Shown one piece after another: positions 40,869-49,457 of a stretch of DNA of 53,093 bases (position 1 is its first letter; the number at the start of each line of letters is the position of its first letter). The notes beneath the pieces were generated by a model. It was not told the DNA's origin, searched no databases, and saw only the letters and a program-made list of their open reading frames with translations. This DNA is from Alphaproteobacteria bacterium. Its GTDB lineage: Bacteria; Pseudomonadota; Alphaproteobacteria; Sphingomonadales; Sphingomonadaceae. Made by a program: the position numbers and the translations under genes. Where the stretch lies: contig JAUIFP010000010.1 of the NCBI GenBank assembly GCA_030430365.1, forward strand, positions 1-53,093. The letters run 5' to 3'.

Positions 40869-41337
40869 GGTTCTCATAGCTCATAATGTGATCGAACAAA
40901 TTCAGAATTCCTGTCGAAAATGCGCCCCCAGCGAGGCTGGCGGGCTGCTGCTTGGCTACAGGAAGGGCGTCGACTTTGAGGTGATAGCAGCCACCCTTCC
41001 AAATCAATGGGACAGAGCCAGCTCGACGAAATTCGTTCGTTCTGTCCGTGGTCATCGGATTCGCGCCTTACGGGATTGGAAGAGATCACACGGCTCGATC
41101 GATTGGATCGGGGAATGGCATAGCCACCCACACGGTGCGTTGAGACCTTCCTACATCGATTTGGCGAATTGGAAGAAACTGTGCACGCAGACTGGCAAGG
41201 AAATGATCTTCGTGATCGTTGACTTCAATGATTTAGCTCTGTGGCTTCAAACTTGGCCTCTAGGTAAAGCTGTCCAACTTGGCCCAAAGATCTGCGATAA
41301 TACTGGGGCTCTATTCAGTTCCCAAAGGACGGAATAG
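40861..41337 (+). CDS. cap3: CBASS Cap3 (JAB/JAMM deconjugase)
   Basis: 158 aa with GTG start. The JAMM zinc motif is complete: the catalytic Glu in SEAGGLLLG (E25) and EWHSHPHGALRPSYID (H87, H89, S97, D100). Cap3 removes CD-NTase conjugates made by Cap2 and so restrains the system. It overlaps the Cap2 stop. Effector, synthase, Cap2 and Cap3 together make a type II CBASS. Confidence 0.88.
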   Translation: MNRVLIAHNVIEQIQNSCRKCAPSEAGGLLLGYRKGVDFEVIAATLPNQWDRASSTKFVRSVRGHRIRALRDWKRSHGSIDWIGEWHSHPHGALRPSYIDLANWKKLCTQTGKEMIFVIVDFNDLALWLQTWPLGKAVQLGPKICDNTGALFSSQRTE

Positions 41338-41598
41338 TGAGGCGGATTTCAGTATCTGTCAGCGCCTCGCCCCGGAGCTTGGGTGGTCCCAGTGGACAAG
41401 GATGCCCCAGCGAAAATTAGCATTGGTTCCCCGCCGGATCTAAGCAGTCTGTCCCCTCTTGGCCGAATTATCGCCTTTGGCTGGGCATGAATGAAGGTCA
41501 GCTTCCGACGGTCTCATCTGAGCAAGTAGATGACCGCTTTGTTCGCGAAAGCTGTCGTCCTCAGATACCGCATGGTCCTACGCAGTGTGAGCCGATCC
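41338..41598. other. gene-free stretch after CBASS
   Basis: 261 nt with no credible gene, terminator or repeat. It separates the CBASS operon from the ParDE pair, which reads toward it. Confidence 0.5.
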
Positions 41599-41913
41599 CT
41601 ACTGCGGCAAATCCTCGCGAAACCGGTCGAGTTGGTGCATCCTTTCGTGAAGCACGGTGACGATTCCTACCGCGCCATCTGACAGCAACCGCCAATAAAT
41701 ATAGTGATGTTCATAGCGGCAGTGGAACCCGTCCACTCCGAACTCAGCCGGAACCGGACGCCATGGAATTTCCCGAGCCGCGATTTCGTCGAACCGTTCG
41801 AACAGGCCTCGAATATAGCGAGCTGCCTGCTCCTCGCCCCAAGTGTCGCGGGTATAGACGAAAATTTCGTCGAGACGGCGACCCGCGCGATCCTGGACGC
41901 GAACGACGGCCAC
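41599..41913 (-). CDS. parE: ParE-family toxin
   Basis: 104 aa with the RelE/ParE fold: DEIFVYTRDTWGEEQAARYIRGLFERFDEIA, then FHCRYEHHYIYWRLLSDGAVGIVTVLHERM. ParE toxins poison DNA gyrase. The GTG start follows the antitoxin stop by 4 nt, so both are coupled. Function as addiction module is inferred from pairing. Confidence 0.85.
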   Translation of the reverse strand: MAVVRVQDRAGRRLDEIFVYTRDTWGEEQAARYIRGLFERFDEIAAREIPWRPVPAEFGVDGFHCRYEHHYIYWRLLSDGAVGIVTVLHERMHQLDRFREDLPQ

Positions 41914-41917
41914 GCGA

Positions 41918-42175
41918 TCAGCCCCGCGCGTTGCGGGCGATCACCGTTTCGGCATCAAGGGGCTCATAGGCCGATTCCGGCGCCGCGAAAGCGGCAGTCA
42001 GTTCGGCTTTCAGCCGCTCGAACCCTTCGGCTTCGACCCGCTCCTTGTCGCGGCGGATGAGGTCGCGGACATATTCGCTGACATTCTCATAGGCACCGCC
42101 GTCGCCGATATTGTCGGCGACGAACTCGCCCAGCGTGCCGCTCACACGCACATTCAGAGTCATGGCCTTGGGCAT
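41918..42175 (-). CDS. parD: ParD-like antitoxin (ribbon-helix-helix)
   Basis: 85 aa. LNVRVSGTLGEFVADNIGDGGAYENVSEYVRDLIRRD is a ParD/CopG ribbon-helix-helix motif; the C-terminal half (ERLKAELTAAFAAPES...) is the flexible toxin-binding part. It represses its own promoter and neutralises the downstream ParE. The 3' end of the module lies beside CBASS; the promoter faces the trb operon. Confidence 0.85.
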   Translation of the reverse strand: MPKAMTLNVRVSGTLGEFVADNIGDGGAYENVSEYVRDLIRRDKERVEAEGFERLKAELTAAFAAPESAYEPLDAETVIARNARG

Positions 42176-42309
42176 GGCATTGTCCTTCGATCATTCGTCC
42201 TCAATATAAGGAATATTGTGGACAAGCGCAACGACCGCTCCGTCCAAAGTGTCGCAGTATTAAACCATCGATGGTTCCCTCATGCCACTCCCCAGGCGTC
42301 GGGGGCTCC

Positions 42310-42336
42310 TACGCCATTCTCTGTCTTTCTTCGCCA
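42310..42336 (+). repeat. 27-bp direct repeat, copy 2 (upstream of trbB)
   Basis: Second copy of the sequence at 31618-31644, one mismatch (T for C at the 11th base). Both lie 100-150 nt before a transfer gene, so they may be a shared control site or remnants of one duplicated end. Confidence 0.75.
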
Positions 42337-42402
42337 GTCTGCGACGCGCGTATTTTCTTGTTGAGTCTCATCGCTTTGCGGCTTTCTTGATGGGCCCCTG
42401 AG

Positions 42403-42424
42403 GCCGGGCGGCGGTTCGCCCGGC
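42403..42424 (+). promoter_or_regulatory. hairpin upstream of trbB
   Basis: Perfect 8-bp G+C stem (GCCGGGCG / CGCCCGGC, loop GCGGTT) 19 nt before the trbB start. It could attenuate trb transcription or slow ribosome loading. Confidence 0.45.
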
Positions 42425-42443
42425 AGACAAGCAGGGGCTGACC

Positions 42444-43430
42444 TTGACCGTCCATCCGATCCGTTCCGAAGCAAGCTCACGCGGCGCGCGCATGCTGCGC
42501 ACGGCGCTCGGACCGTCGATCGCAGCCTGGCTCGACGATGCGACGGTGATCGAGGTCATGTTGAACCCCGACGGTCGGCTCTGGGTCGACCGGCTGGGAG
42601 AAGGCATCGCCGACACCGGCATGACGCTCAGCGCTGCCGATGGCGAACGCATTGTCCGTCTGGTCGCACACCATGTTGGCGTCGAGGTGCATGCGCGGTG
42701 CCCGCGCGTCTCGGCCGAGCTGCCCGAAGGCGGCGAGCGCTTCGAGGGACTGCTACCGCCCGTGGTGGCAGCCCCAGCCTTCGCGATCCGCAAGCCGGCC
42801 GTCGCCGTCTTCACGCTCGACGACTATGCGACTGCCGGGATCATGTCGGCGGTCGAAGCTACGGTGCTACGCGAGGGCGTGCAAACCCGCGCCAATATTC
42901 TCGTCGCTGGCGGCACCGGCAGTGGCAAGACCACGCTGGTCAATGCGCTGCTTGCCGAGATGGCGAAGACCGCCGACCGCATAGTGTTGATCGAGGACAC
43001 GCGCGAGCTGCAATGCCAAGCTTCCAATCTGGTCGCCATGCGCACGAAGGATGGCGTCGCCTCGCTTTCCGATCTGGTCCGTTCCAGCCTGCGTCTGCGG
43101 CCCGATCGTATCCCGATCGGCGAAGTGCGCGGCGCCGAAGCACTCGACCTCCTCAAGGCCTGGGGCACGGGTCATCCCGGCGGTATTGGCACCATCCATG
43201 CCGGAACCGCACTCGGTGCGCTCCGCCGCATGGAGCAGCTCATTCAGGAGGCCGTGCTCACGGTCCCGCGCGCACTGCTCGCCGAGACCATCGACCTCAT
43301 CGCGGTGCTGGTGCGCGACGGACACGGCCGCCGTCTCGCCGAGCTGGCCCGTGTCGAAGGGCTTGATTCTTCGACCGGCGACTACCGCCTCACTTCGTTT
43401 TCCCAGCCCTCATCAGGAGACCTGCCATGA
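42444..43430 (+). CDS. trbB: conjugal transfer ATPase TrbB (VirB11-like)
   Basis: 328 aa. Walker [17 protein letters not shown] (about 154-169), Asp box [13 protein letters not shown], and the His box [14 protein letters not shown] of VirB11-type hexameric ATPases. It powers pilus assembly and DNA transfer at the inner membrane. The proposed start is a TTG with AGGGG upstream; an ATG at 42492 is an alternative. First gene of a tightly overlapping trb operon (ATGA with trbC). Confidence 0.92.
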   Translation: MTVHPIRSEASSRGARMLRTALGPSIAAWLDDATVIEVMLNPDGRLWVDRLGEGIADTGMTLSAADGERIVRLVAHHVGVEVHARCPRVSAELPEGGERFEGLLPPVVAAPAFAIRKPAVAVFTLDDYATAGIMSAVEATVLREGVQTRANILVAGGTGSGKTTLVNALLAEMAKTADRIVLIEDTRELQCQASNLVAMRTKDGVASLSDLVRSSLRLRPDRIPIGEVRGAEALDLLKAWGTGHPGGIGTIHAGTALGALRRMEQLIQEAVLTVPRALLAETIDLIAVLVRDGHGRRLAELARVEGLDSSTGDYRLTSFSQPSSGDLP

Positions 43431-43759
43431 TCCATGCCCTCCGGCATGGCGCACGCCGCGCCATGCTCGTCGTCACCACAAGCGTGATTGCGCTGTCCCT
43501 GTCGTCGCCTGCTTGGGCCGGTGGCTCGTCGATGCCATGGGAAGCACCGCTCCAGTCCATCCTCGAAAGCATCGAGGGACCGGTAGCGAAGATCATCGCG
43601 GTGATGATCATCATCATTACCGGTTTGACGCTGGCGTTCGGTGACACTTCGGGCGGCGCGCGCCGGCTGATCCAGATCGTATTCGGGATCAGCATCGCCT
43701 TCGCCGCCAGTTCCTTCTTCCTGTCGTTCTTCAGCTTCGGCGGCGGGGCGCTGGTCTGA
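43427..43759 (+). CDS. trbC: conjugal transfer pilin TrbC (VirB2-like)
   Basis: 110 aa. Long signal peptide (cleavage near AWA-GGSS, about 31) and two hydrophobic helices (VAKIIAVMIIIITGLTLAF, IVFGISIAFAASSFFLSFF) typical of TrbC/VirB2. The TraF-like peptidase at 26567 is the expected processing enzyme. Overlaps trbB and trbD. Confidence 0.9.
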   Translation: MIHALRHGARRAMLVVTTSVIALSLSSPAWAGGSSMPWEAPLQSILESIEGPVAKIIAVMIIIITGLTLAFGDTSGGARRLIQIVFGISIAFAASSFFLSFFSFGGGALV

Positions 43760-44028
43760 TGGAACCGGGCGAACCGATCCCTGGATATATGGCGCCGGTG
43801 CATCGCGCGCTCACCGAGCCGATCCTGCTCGGCGGCGCGCCACGCTCGCTGGCGATCCTGAATGGTACGCTGGCAGGCGCCATCGGACTTGGTTTGCGGC
43901 TCTGGATTGTAGGGATAGTCATCTGGGCCATCGGCCATGCCCTGTCGGTCTGGGCTGCGCGCCGTGATCCACAATTCGTGGACGTTGCCCGGCGGCATCT
44001 GCGCTACCCGACCTGGATGCGGCCATGA
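43759..44028 (+). CDS. trbD: conjugal transfer protein TrbD (VirB3-like)
   Basis: 89 aa. PGYMAPVHRALTEPILLGGAPRSLAILN, then one membrane helix and the C-terminal HLRYPTWMRP, as in TrbD/VirB3. Inner-membrane component of the channel, associated with the TrbE ATPase. Overlaps trbC by one base and trbE by 4 nt. Confidence 0.92.
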   Translation: MEPGEPIPGYMAPVHRALTEPILLGGAPRSLAILNGTLAGAIGLGLRLWIVGIVIWAIGHALSVWAARRDPQFVDVARRHLRYPTWMRP

Positions 44029-46493
44029 TGTCCTTGCGCGAATATAGAAGCGGCGCCGCGCATCTCGCTGACTTCCTCCCCTGGGCGGCTTTGGTCCGCG
44101 AAGGTGTGGTTCTCAACAAGGACGGCTCGTTCCAGCGCACGGCGCATTTTCGCGGTCCCGATCTCGACAGCGCAACGCCCGCCGAACTGATCGCCACTAC
44201 CGCGCGGCTCAACAATGCGTTGCGGCGGCTCGGCTCCGGCTGGGCCATTTTCGTTGAGGCGCAGCGCAGGCCCGCGCTCGACTATCCGGATTGTGATTTT
44301 CCCGATCCGGTCTCTGCGCTGGTCGATATGGAGCGGCGCGAGCAGTTCCGGGAGGAAGGCAGCCATTTCGAGAGCCGCTATTATCTGACGCTGCTCTGGA
44401 TGCCGCCGGCCGAGGACGCGGCGCGCGCCGAGGGCTGGCTTTACGAAGGCCGGTCGAACTCAGGTGTCGATCCCTGGGAACTGCTGGGGAGCTTCACCGA
44501 TCGCAGCAATCGGGTGCTGAACCTGGTCGAGGGCTTCATGCCCGAGGTTCGCTGGCTCAATGATCGTGAGACGCTGACCTACCTCCACAGCACGATCTCG
44601 ACCCGCCGCCAGCGCGTGCGTGTGCCCGAGACGCCGATGCATCTCGATGCGGTGCTCGCCGACGAGCCGCTTACCGGCGGGTTGGAACCGAAGCTGGGCG
44701 AGCATCATCTGCGCACGCTCACAATCACCGGCTTTCCAAGCGCGACCTTTCCCGGCCTGCTCGAGGAACTCAATCGGCTCGCCTTCGAATATCGCTGGGC
44801 GACCCGCGCGATCATGCTCGACAAGACCGACGCGACCAAACTGCTGACCCGCATCCGTCGTCAGTGGTTCGCGAAGCGCAAATCGGTCGCGGGGATTCTG
44901 AAAGAAATCATGACCAACGAGGCAAGCACGCTGCTCGACAGCGATGCCTCGAACAAGGCCGCCGATGCCGACACCGCCCTGCAGGAACTGGGCGCCGACT
45001 ATGCCGGCATGGCCTATGTCACCGCAACGGTAACGGTGTGGGATCGCGATCCCGCCGTCACCGCCGAAAAGCTGCGGTTGGTGGAGAAGGTCATCCAGGG
45101 CCGTGACTTCACCTGTCTTGCCGAGGGCATGAACGCGATCGAGGCCTGGCTGGGAAGTCTTCCCGGTCACACCTATGCCAACGTCCGCCAGCCCCCGATC
45201 TCCACCCTCAATCTCGCCCACCTGATCCCCCTGTCAGCGGTATGGGCGGGGCCGGAACGGGACGAGCATTTCGGCGCTCCCCCCTTGCTCTACGGCAAGG
45301 CCGAAGGCTCGACCCCGTTCCGGTTTTCTCTTCATGTCGGCGATGTCGGTCATACCTTGATCGTAGGCCCGACCGGCGCGGGCAAGTCGGTACTGCTCGC
45401 GCTGATGGCAATGCAGTTCCGGCGCTACGAGAATGCCCAGGTCTTCGCCTTCGACTTCGGCGGCAGCATCCGTGCGGCCGCGCTCGGAATGGGCGGCGAC
45501 TGGCAGGATCTCGGCGGCGGTCTGTCCGACGACGATGATGGCGGCGTGCAGCTACAGCCGCTTGCGCGAATTGATGATCCGGCAGAGCGCGCTTGGGCCG
45601 CCGAATGGCTGGCGGCGATCCTTGGCAGCGAAGGCGTTGCTGTCGATCCGCAGGCCAAGGAGCATATCTGGTCGGCGCTCGGTTCGCTGGCGTCTGCGCC
45701 AATTGATGAGCGCACGATCACCGGCCTTTCCGTTCTGCTCCAGAGTCAGCATCTGAAGCAGGCACTGGCGCCCTATTGCATCGGCGGGCCGTGGGGACGG
45801 TTGCTCGATGCCGAAGCCGAACAACTTGGCGAAGCCTCTGTCCAGGCGTTCGAGACCGAGGGTCTGGTCGGCGCCGGATCGGCCGCAGCCGTGCTCTCCT
45901 ATCTGTTCCACCGGGTCGAGGGCAGGCTCGACGGCTCGCCCACACTCATCATCATCGACGAGGGGTGGCTGGTGCTCGACAGCCCGAACTTCGCCGCGCA
46001 GCTGCGCGAATGGCTGAAGACGCTGCGCAAGAAGAATGCGAACGTGGTCTTCGCCACGCAGAGCCTTGCCGATATCGAGACGTCGAGCATCGCGCCAGCC
46101 ATTATCGAGAGCTGCCCGACACGCATCTTCCTACCCAATGAGCGCGCGGCTGAGCCGCAGGTTGCAGCCATCTATGAGCGGTTTGGGCTCAATGCCCGCC
46201 AGATCGACATATTGAGCCGGGCGACGCCGAAGCGCGATTATTACTGCCAGTCGAGGCGTGGCAACCGGTTGTTCGAGCTGGGGCTGGGCGAAGTGGCGCT
46301 AGCCTTCGCCGCGGCGTCTTCCAAGACCGATCAGCTCACCATCGCTGATATCATGGAAACGCATGGGTCATCGGCTTTCGCCACCGAATGGCTGCGCCAT
46401 CGCGGCTGCGGCTGGGCCGTCGAATTGCTGCCCGAGGCCTCTGCCTTTGAGAACCCGCTTTCCCTCCCACCAGATATGGAGATTGAACCATGA
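44025..46493 (+). CDS. trbE: conjugal transfer ATPase TrbE (VirB4-like)
   Basis: 822 aa, full-length VirB4. The C-terminal ATPase has Walker A VGPTGAGKSVLLALMAMQF (about residue 448) and Walker B PTLIIIDEGWLVLD, then FATQSLADIETS. It drives pilus biogenesis and substrate transfer. Starts inside the trbD stop (ATGATG; either Met is possible) and overlaps trbJ by 4 nt. Confidence 0.94.
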   Translation: MMSLREYRSGAAHLADFLPWAALVREGVVLNKDGSFQRTAHFRGPDLDSATPAELIATTARLNNALRRLGSGWAIFVEAQRRPALDYPDCDFPDPVSALVDMERREQFREEGSHFESRYYLTLLWMPPAEDAARAEGWLYEGRSNSGVDPWELLGSFTDRSNRVLNLVEGFMPEVRWLNDRETLTYLHSTISTRRQRVRVPETPMHLDAVLADEPLTGGLEPKLGEHHLRTLTITGFPSATFPGLLEELNRLAFEYRWATRAIMLDKTDATKLLTRIRRQWFAKRKSVAGILKEIMTNEASTLLDSDASNKAADADTALQELGADYAGMAYVTATVTVWDRDPAVTAEKLRLVEKVIQGRDFTCLAEGMNAIEAWLGSLPGHTYANVRQPPISTLNLAHLIPLSAVWAGPERDEHFGAPPLLYGKAEGSTPFRFSLHVGDVGHTLIVGPTGAGKSVLLALMAMQFRRYENAQVFAFDFGGSIRAAALGMGGDWQDLGGGLSDDDDGGVQLQPLARIDDPAERAWAAEWLAAILGSEGVAVDPQAKEHIWSALGSLASAPIDERTITGLSVLLQSQHLKQALAPYCIGGPWGRLLDAEAEQLGEASVQAFETEGLVGAGSAAAVLSYLFHRVEGRLDGSPTLIIIDEGWLVLDSPNFAAQLREWLKTLRKKNANVVFATQSLADIETSSIAPAIIESCPTRIFLPNERAAEPQVAAIYERFGLNARQIDILSRATPKRDYYCQSRRGNRLFELGLGEVALAFAAASSKTDQLTIADIMETHGSSAFATEWLRHRGCGWAVELLPEASAFENPLSLPPDMEIEP

Positions 46494-47209
46494 AGCTGTC
46501 CCATATGCGCCATGCCCTTATGGCCAGTGTTTTTGCCGCCACGAGCATCGTCGGTCTTGCCGCTATCAGCCCGGCGCACGCGCAGTTCGGCGGGATCGTC
46601 TATGATCCCACGAATTACGCGCAGAACGTACTGACCGCCGCCAGGTCGCTCGAACAGATCAACAACCAGATCCGGCAAATCCAGAACCAGGCGACCAGCC
46701 TCGTCAACGAGGCCCGCAATCTCGCTTCGCTGCCGTTCAGTTCACTGCAGGCATTGCAGGATCAGGTCGGGGAAACGCAGCGACTGCTCGGTGAAGCCCA
46801 GCGCATCGCCTTTGATGTGCGGCAGATCGAGCAGGCGTTCACCGATCGCTACAAGGGATCGGCGCTCACCGCTAGCAATGCGCAGATGATCGCCAATGCC
46901 AATGCCCGCTGGGAAGACAGCGTCGGCGCCTTTCAGGATTCGCTCAAGGTTCAGGCGGGCGTTGTCGGCAATATCGATGGCGCTCGCACCACGATGGACG
47001 ATCTAGTTTCGGCCAGCCAGTCGGCGACCGGCGCGCTGCAGGCCAGCCAAGCCGGTAATCAGCTACTTGCCCTGCAATCGCAGCAGCTTGCCGATCTGAC
47101 CGCGCTGGTCGCGGCACAGGGCCGCGCACAGGCACTCGATTCCGCACGGCAGGCCGCCGAGGAAGCCGAAGGGCGCGAGCGCTTCCGCCGTTTCTTCGGG
47201 CGCGATTGA
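46490..47209 (+). CDS. trbJ: conjugal transfer protein TrbJ (VirB5-like)
   Basis: 239 aa, periplasmic. Signal peptide ends AHAQFGG (about residue 32), then FGGIVYDPTNYAQNVLTAARSLEQINNQIRQIQNQ, a long coiled-coil typical of TrbJ/VirB5 minor pilus proteins. The C-terminus is RFRRFFGRD, a motif repeated in two neighbouring small proteins. Confidence 0.9.
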   Translation: MKLSHMRHALMASVFAATSIVGLAAISPAHAQFGGIVYDPTNYAQNVLTAARSLEQINNQIRQIQNQATSLVNEARNLASLPFSSLQALQDQVGETQRLLGEAQRIAFDVRQIEQAFTDRYKGSALTASNAQMIANANARWEDSVGAFQDSLKVQAGVVGNIDGARTTMDDLVSASQSATGALQASQAGNQLLALQSQQLADLTALVAAQGRAQALDSARQAAEEAEGRERFRRFFGRD

Positions 47210-47222
47210 GAGGAGCTGGCCA

Positions 47223-47483
47223 ATGTCGCGCAATTCCAGGATCGCGGGCGTCGCGGCAATCGCCGGGATCATGCTGGCCGTGGGGGTGGTCGCCCTGCGC
47301 GAACCGCGCGACCCGCCGCGCGAAGCGGTCCTGCCTATCGCCCAGGAAAACGAGCAGCAGGAGATGCTGGCGCGCGAACTCGAACGCTGCGCCACGCTCA
47401 CCATGCCCGATACGACTTGCGAACAGGCCTGGGTGGAAAAGCGCCGGCGCTTCTTCGGCAGCGATGAAGGTGGCCGGCCGTGA
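47223..47483 (+). CDS. putative entry exclusion protein TrbK-alt
   Basis: 86 aa, N-terminal membrane helix (about 6-25), then CATLTMPDTTC (C-x9-C, C56 and C66) and KRRRFFGSDEG near the end. This is the TrbK-alt pattern found between trbJ and trbL in these ICEs; it should block entry of a second copy. Overlaps trbL by 4 nt. Confidence 0.82.
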   Translation: MSRNSRIAGVAAIAGIMLAVGVVALREPRDPPREAVLPIAQENEQQEMLARELERCATLTMPDTTCEQAWVEKRRRFFGSDEGGRP

Positions 47484-48769
47484 ACGACACCGGCGTCATC
47501 GACAATTTCCTGGGCGTCTTTACCGGCTATATCGATTCCGGCTTCGGTCTGCTGGGCGGCGAGGTCGCGTTCCTTTCGACCACGCTGATAGTCATCGACG
47601 TCACGCTTGCCGGTCTGTTCTGGGCCTGGGGCGCGGACGAGGATGTGTTGCAGCGGCTCGTCAAGAAGACGCTCTATATCGGTATCTTCGCTTTTATCAT
47701 CGGCAATTTCTCTACGCTGGCGACGATCCTGTTCGAAAGCTTCGCGGGGCTGGGGCTCAAGGCGAGTGGTGATGCGCTCAGCCTCGCGGAGTTCATGCAA
47801 CCGGGGTCAATTGCCGCAACCGGGCTCGACGCTGCCCAGCCCCTGATCGACGCCACCGAGGCGTTCGGCAGTATCTGGTCGGTATTCGCGAATCTCGCCA
47901 TCATTCTCGTGCTGCTGATTGCCTGGCTGATCGTGGTGCTCGCTTTCTTCATCATCGCGGTGCAGGTCTTCATCACCCTCATTGAGTTCAAGCTGGTGAC
48001 GCTCGCCGGCTTTGTCCTGCTGCCCTTCGCCTTTTTCGGTCGCACTGCCTTCATGGCCGAGCGCGTGCTGGGCCATATCGTCTCGACCGGCATCAAGGTG
48101 CTGGTGCTTGCGATCATCACCGGCATCGGCACCACCCTGTTCAGTCAGTTCACCGTTTCCATGGGGCCAGAGCCCGATGCCGAGCAGGTCATGGCAATCA
48201 CGCTGGCCGCGCTGGCGCTGCTCGGTCTTTCGATCTTCGGCCCTGGCATCGCCAACGGCATAGTCTCGGGCGGTCCCCAGCTTGGCGCAGGCGCTGCTGC
48301 CGGAACCGCGCTGGCGGCTGGCGGGGCACTGGTCGGCGGTGCGGCCGCCGCCCGGCTTGGCGCGGGCGCGGCGGCAGGTGCCATCGGCGGTGCGGCGAGA
48401 GGCGCGGCCTACACATCAGGCGCGGCGCGCGGGGCCTATGCCTCTGGCTCATTCGGCAAGAGCGGCAGCGCGGCGGTTGCGGGCGGCGCTGCGGGAGCCG
48501 GTAAGGCTGCGGCCGGCGCAGTTCTTTCGCCGCTCAGAAGGGCGGCGGAATCGCTCAAGGAAAGCCATCGCGCCGGCGCTCGCACGAGTCTGGGCGCAGT
48601 CGCCGATCCTGCAGCAAGTGCTGCCTCCTCCTCATCACAGCCCGCGTGGGCGGCAGCGATGAAACGCCGCCAGTCAGCCGCTCATGGCGCGACTGTTGCC
48701 GCCCATACGCTGAAAGCTGGTGACAGCCACGGTGGCGGTTCCGGTCCCGATATTCGCGAGAAGGATTGA
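47480..48769 (+). CDS. trbL: P-type conjugal transfer protein TrbL (VirB6-like)
   Basis: 429 aa. Five or six membrane helices (FLSTTLIVIDVTLAGLFWAW; FANLAIILVLLIAWLIVVLAFF) in the first 270 residues, then a Gly/Ala-rich low-complexity C-terminal tail (AAGTALAAGGALVGGAAAARL...). This is the VirB6-like inner-membrane core of the channel. Starts inside the TrbK-alt stop. Confidence 0.92.
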   Translation: MNDTGVIDNFLGVFTGYIDSGFGLLGGEVAFLSTTLIVIDVTLAGLFWAWGADEDVLQRLVKKTLYIGIFAFIIGNFSTLATILFESFAGLGLKASGDALSLAEFMQPGSIAATGLDAAQPLIDATEAFGSIWSVFANLAIILVLLIAWLIVVLAFFIIAVQVFITLIEFKLVTLAGFVLLPFAFFGRTAFMAERVLGHIVSTGIKVLVLAIITGIGTTLFSQFTVSMGPEPDAEQVMAITLAALALLGLSIFGPGIANGIVSGGPQLGAGAAAGTALAAGGALVGGAAAARLGAGAAAGAIGGAARGAAYTSGAARGAYASGSFGKSGSAAVAGGAAGAGKAAAGAVLSPLRRAAESLKESHRAGARTSLGAVADPAASAASSSSQPAWAAAMKRRQSAAHGATVAAHTLKAGDSHGGGSGPDIREKD

Positions 48770-48773
48770 TACG

Positions 48774-49457
48774 ATGTTCCGACGCCCTTCCATTCGCTAC
48801 GGTCAGACACCTGAACCCGTCACGCCTTATCAGCGCGCGGCCCAGGTCTGGGATGACCGCATCGGCTCCGCGCGCGTGCAGGCGCGCAACTGGCGGCTTG
48901 CCTTCTTTGGCGCTTTGGTTCTGTCTGGCGGGCTTGCAGGCGGTCTCGTCTGGCAATCGGCGCGCGGCCATATCGTGCCCTGGGTGGTGCAGGTGGACAA
49001 GCTGGGCGAGGCGCAGGCGGTCGCGCCTGCCGAAGGCGACTATCGGCCCACTGACCCGCAGATCGCCTTCCATCTCGCGCGCTTTATCGAGCACGTCCGT
49101 TCCATTCCGGGCGATCCGGTGATCGTGCGGCAGAACTGGCTTCGTGCCTATGAGTTCACCACCGACAAGGGCGCGCTGGCGCTCAACGATTACGCGCGCG
49201 CCAACGATCCTTTCGCCGACATCGGACGCGTGGCCGTGGCGGTGGATGTGTCGAGCGTGATCCGCGCATCGGACGACAGCTTCCGCGTCGCCTGGACGGA
49301 GCGCCGCTATCAGGACGCACAGTTAGTTAAAACGAGCCGTTGGTCGGCCATCCTTGCCGTTGCGGTGCAGACGCCGCGTGACCCCGAAGGCCTGCGCACC
49401 AATCCGCTCGGCATTTTTGTGCATTCCATCAACTGGTCAGAGGAGCTGTCGCAATGA
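48774..49457 (+). CDS. trbF: conjugal transfer protein TrbF (VirB8-like)
   Basis: 227 aa. The N-terminus NPYQ-like (TPYQRAAQVWDDRIGSARVQARNWR), one membrane helix (about 43-60) and a VirB8-like periplasmic domain (HIVPWVVQVDKLGEA ... WTERRY ... NPLGIFVHSINWSEEL). It nucleates the inner-membrane complex. ATG 4 nt after trbL stop; overlaps trbG. Confidence 0.93.
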   Translation: MFRRPSIRYGQTPEPVTPYQRAAQVWDDRIGSARVQARNWRLAFFGALVLSGGLAGGLVWQSARGHIVPWVVQVDKLGEAQAVAPAEGDYRPTDPQIAFHLARFIEHVRSIPGDPVIVRQNWLRAYEFTTDKGALALNDYARANDPFADIGRVAVAVDVSSVIRASDDSFRVAWTERRYQDAQLVKTSRWSAILAVAVQTPRDPEGLRTNPLGIFVHSINWSEELSQ

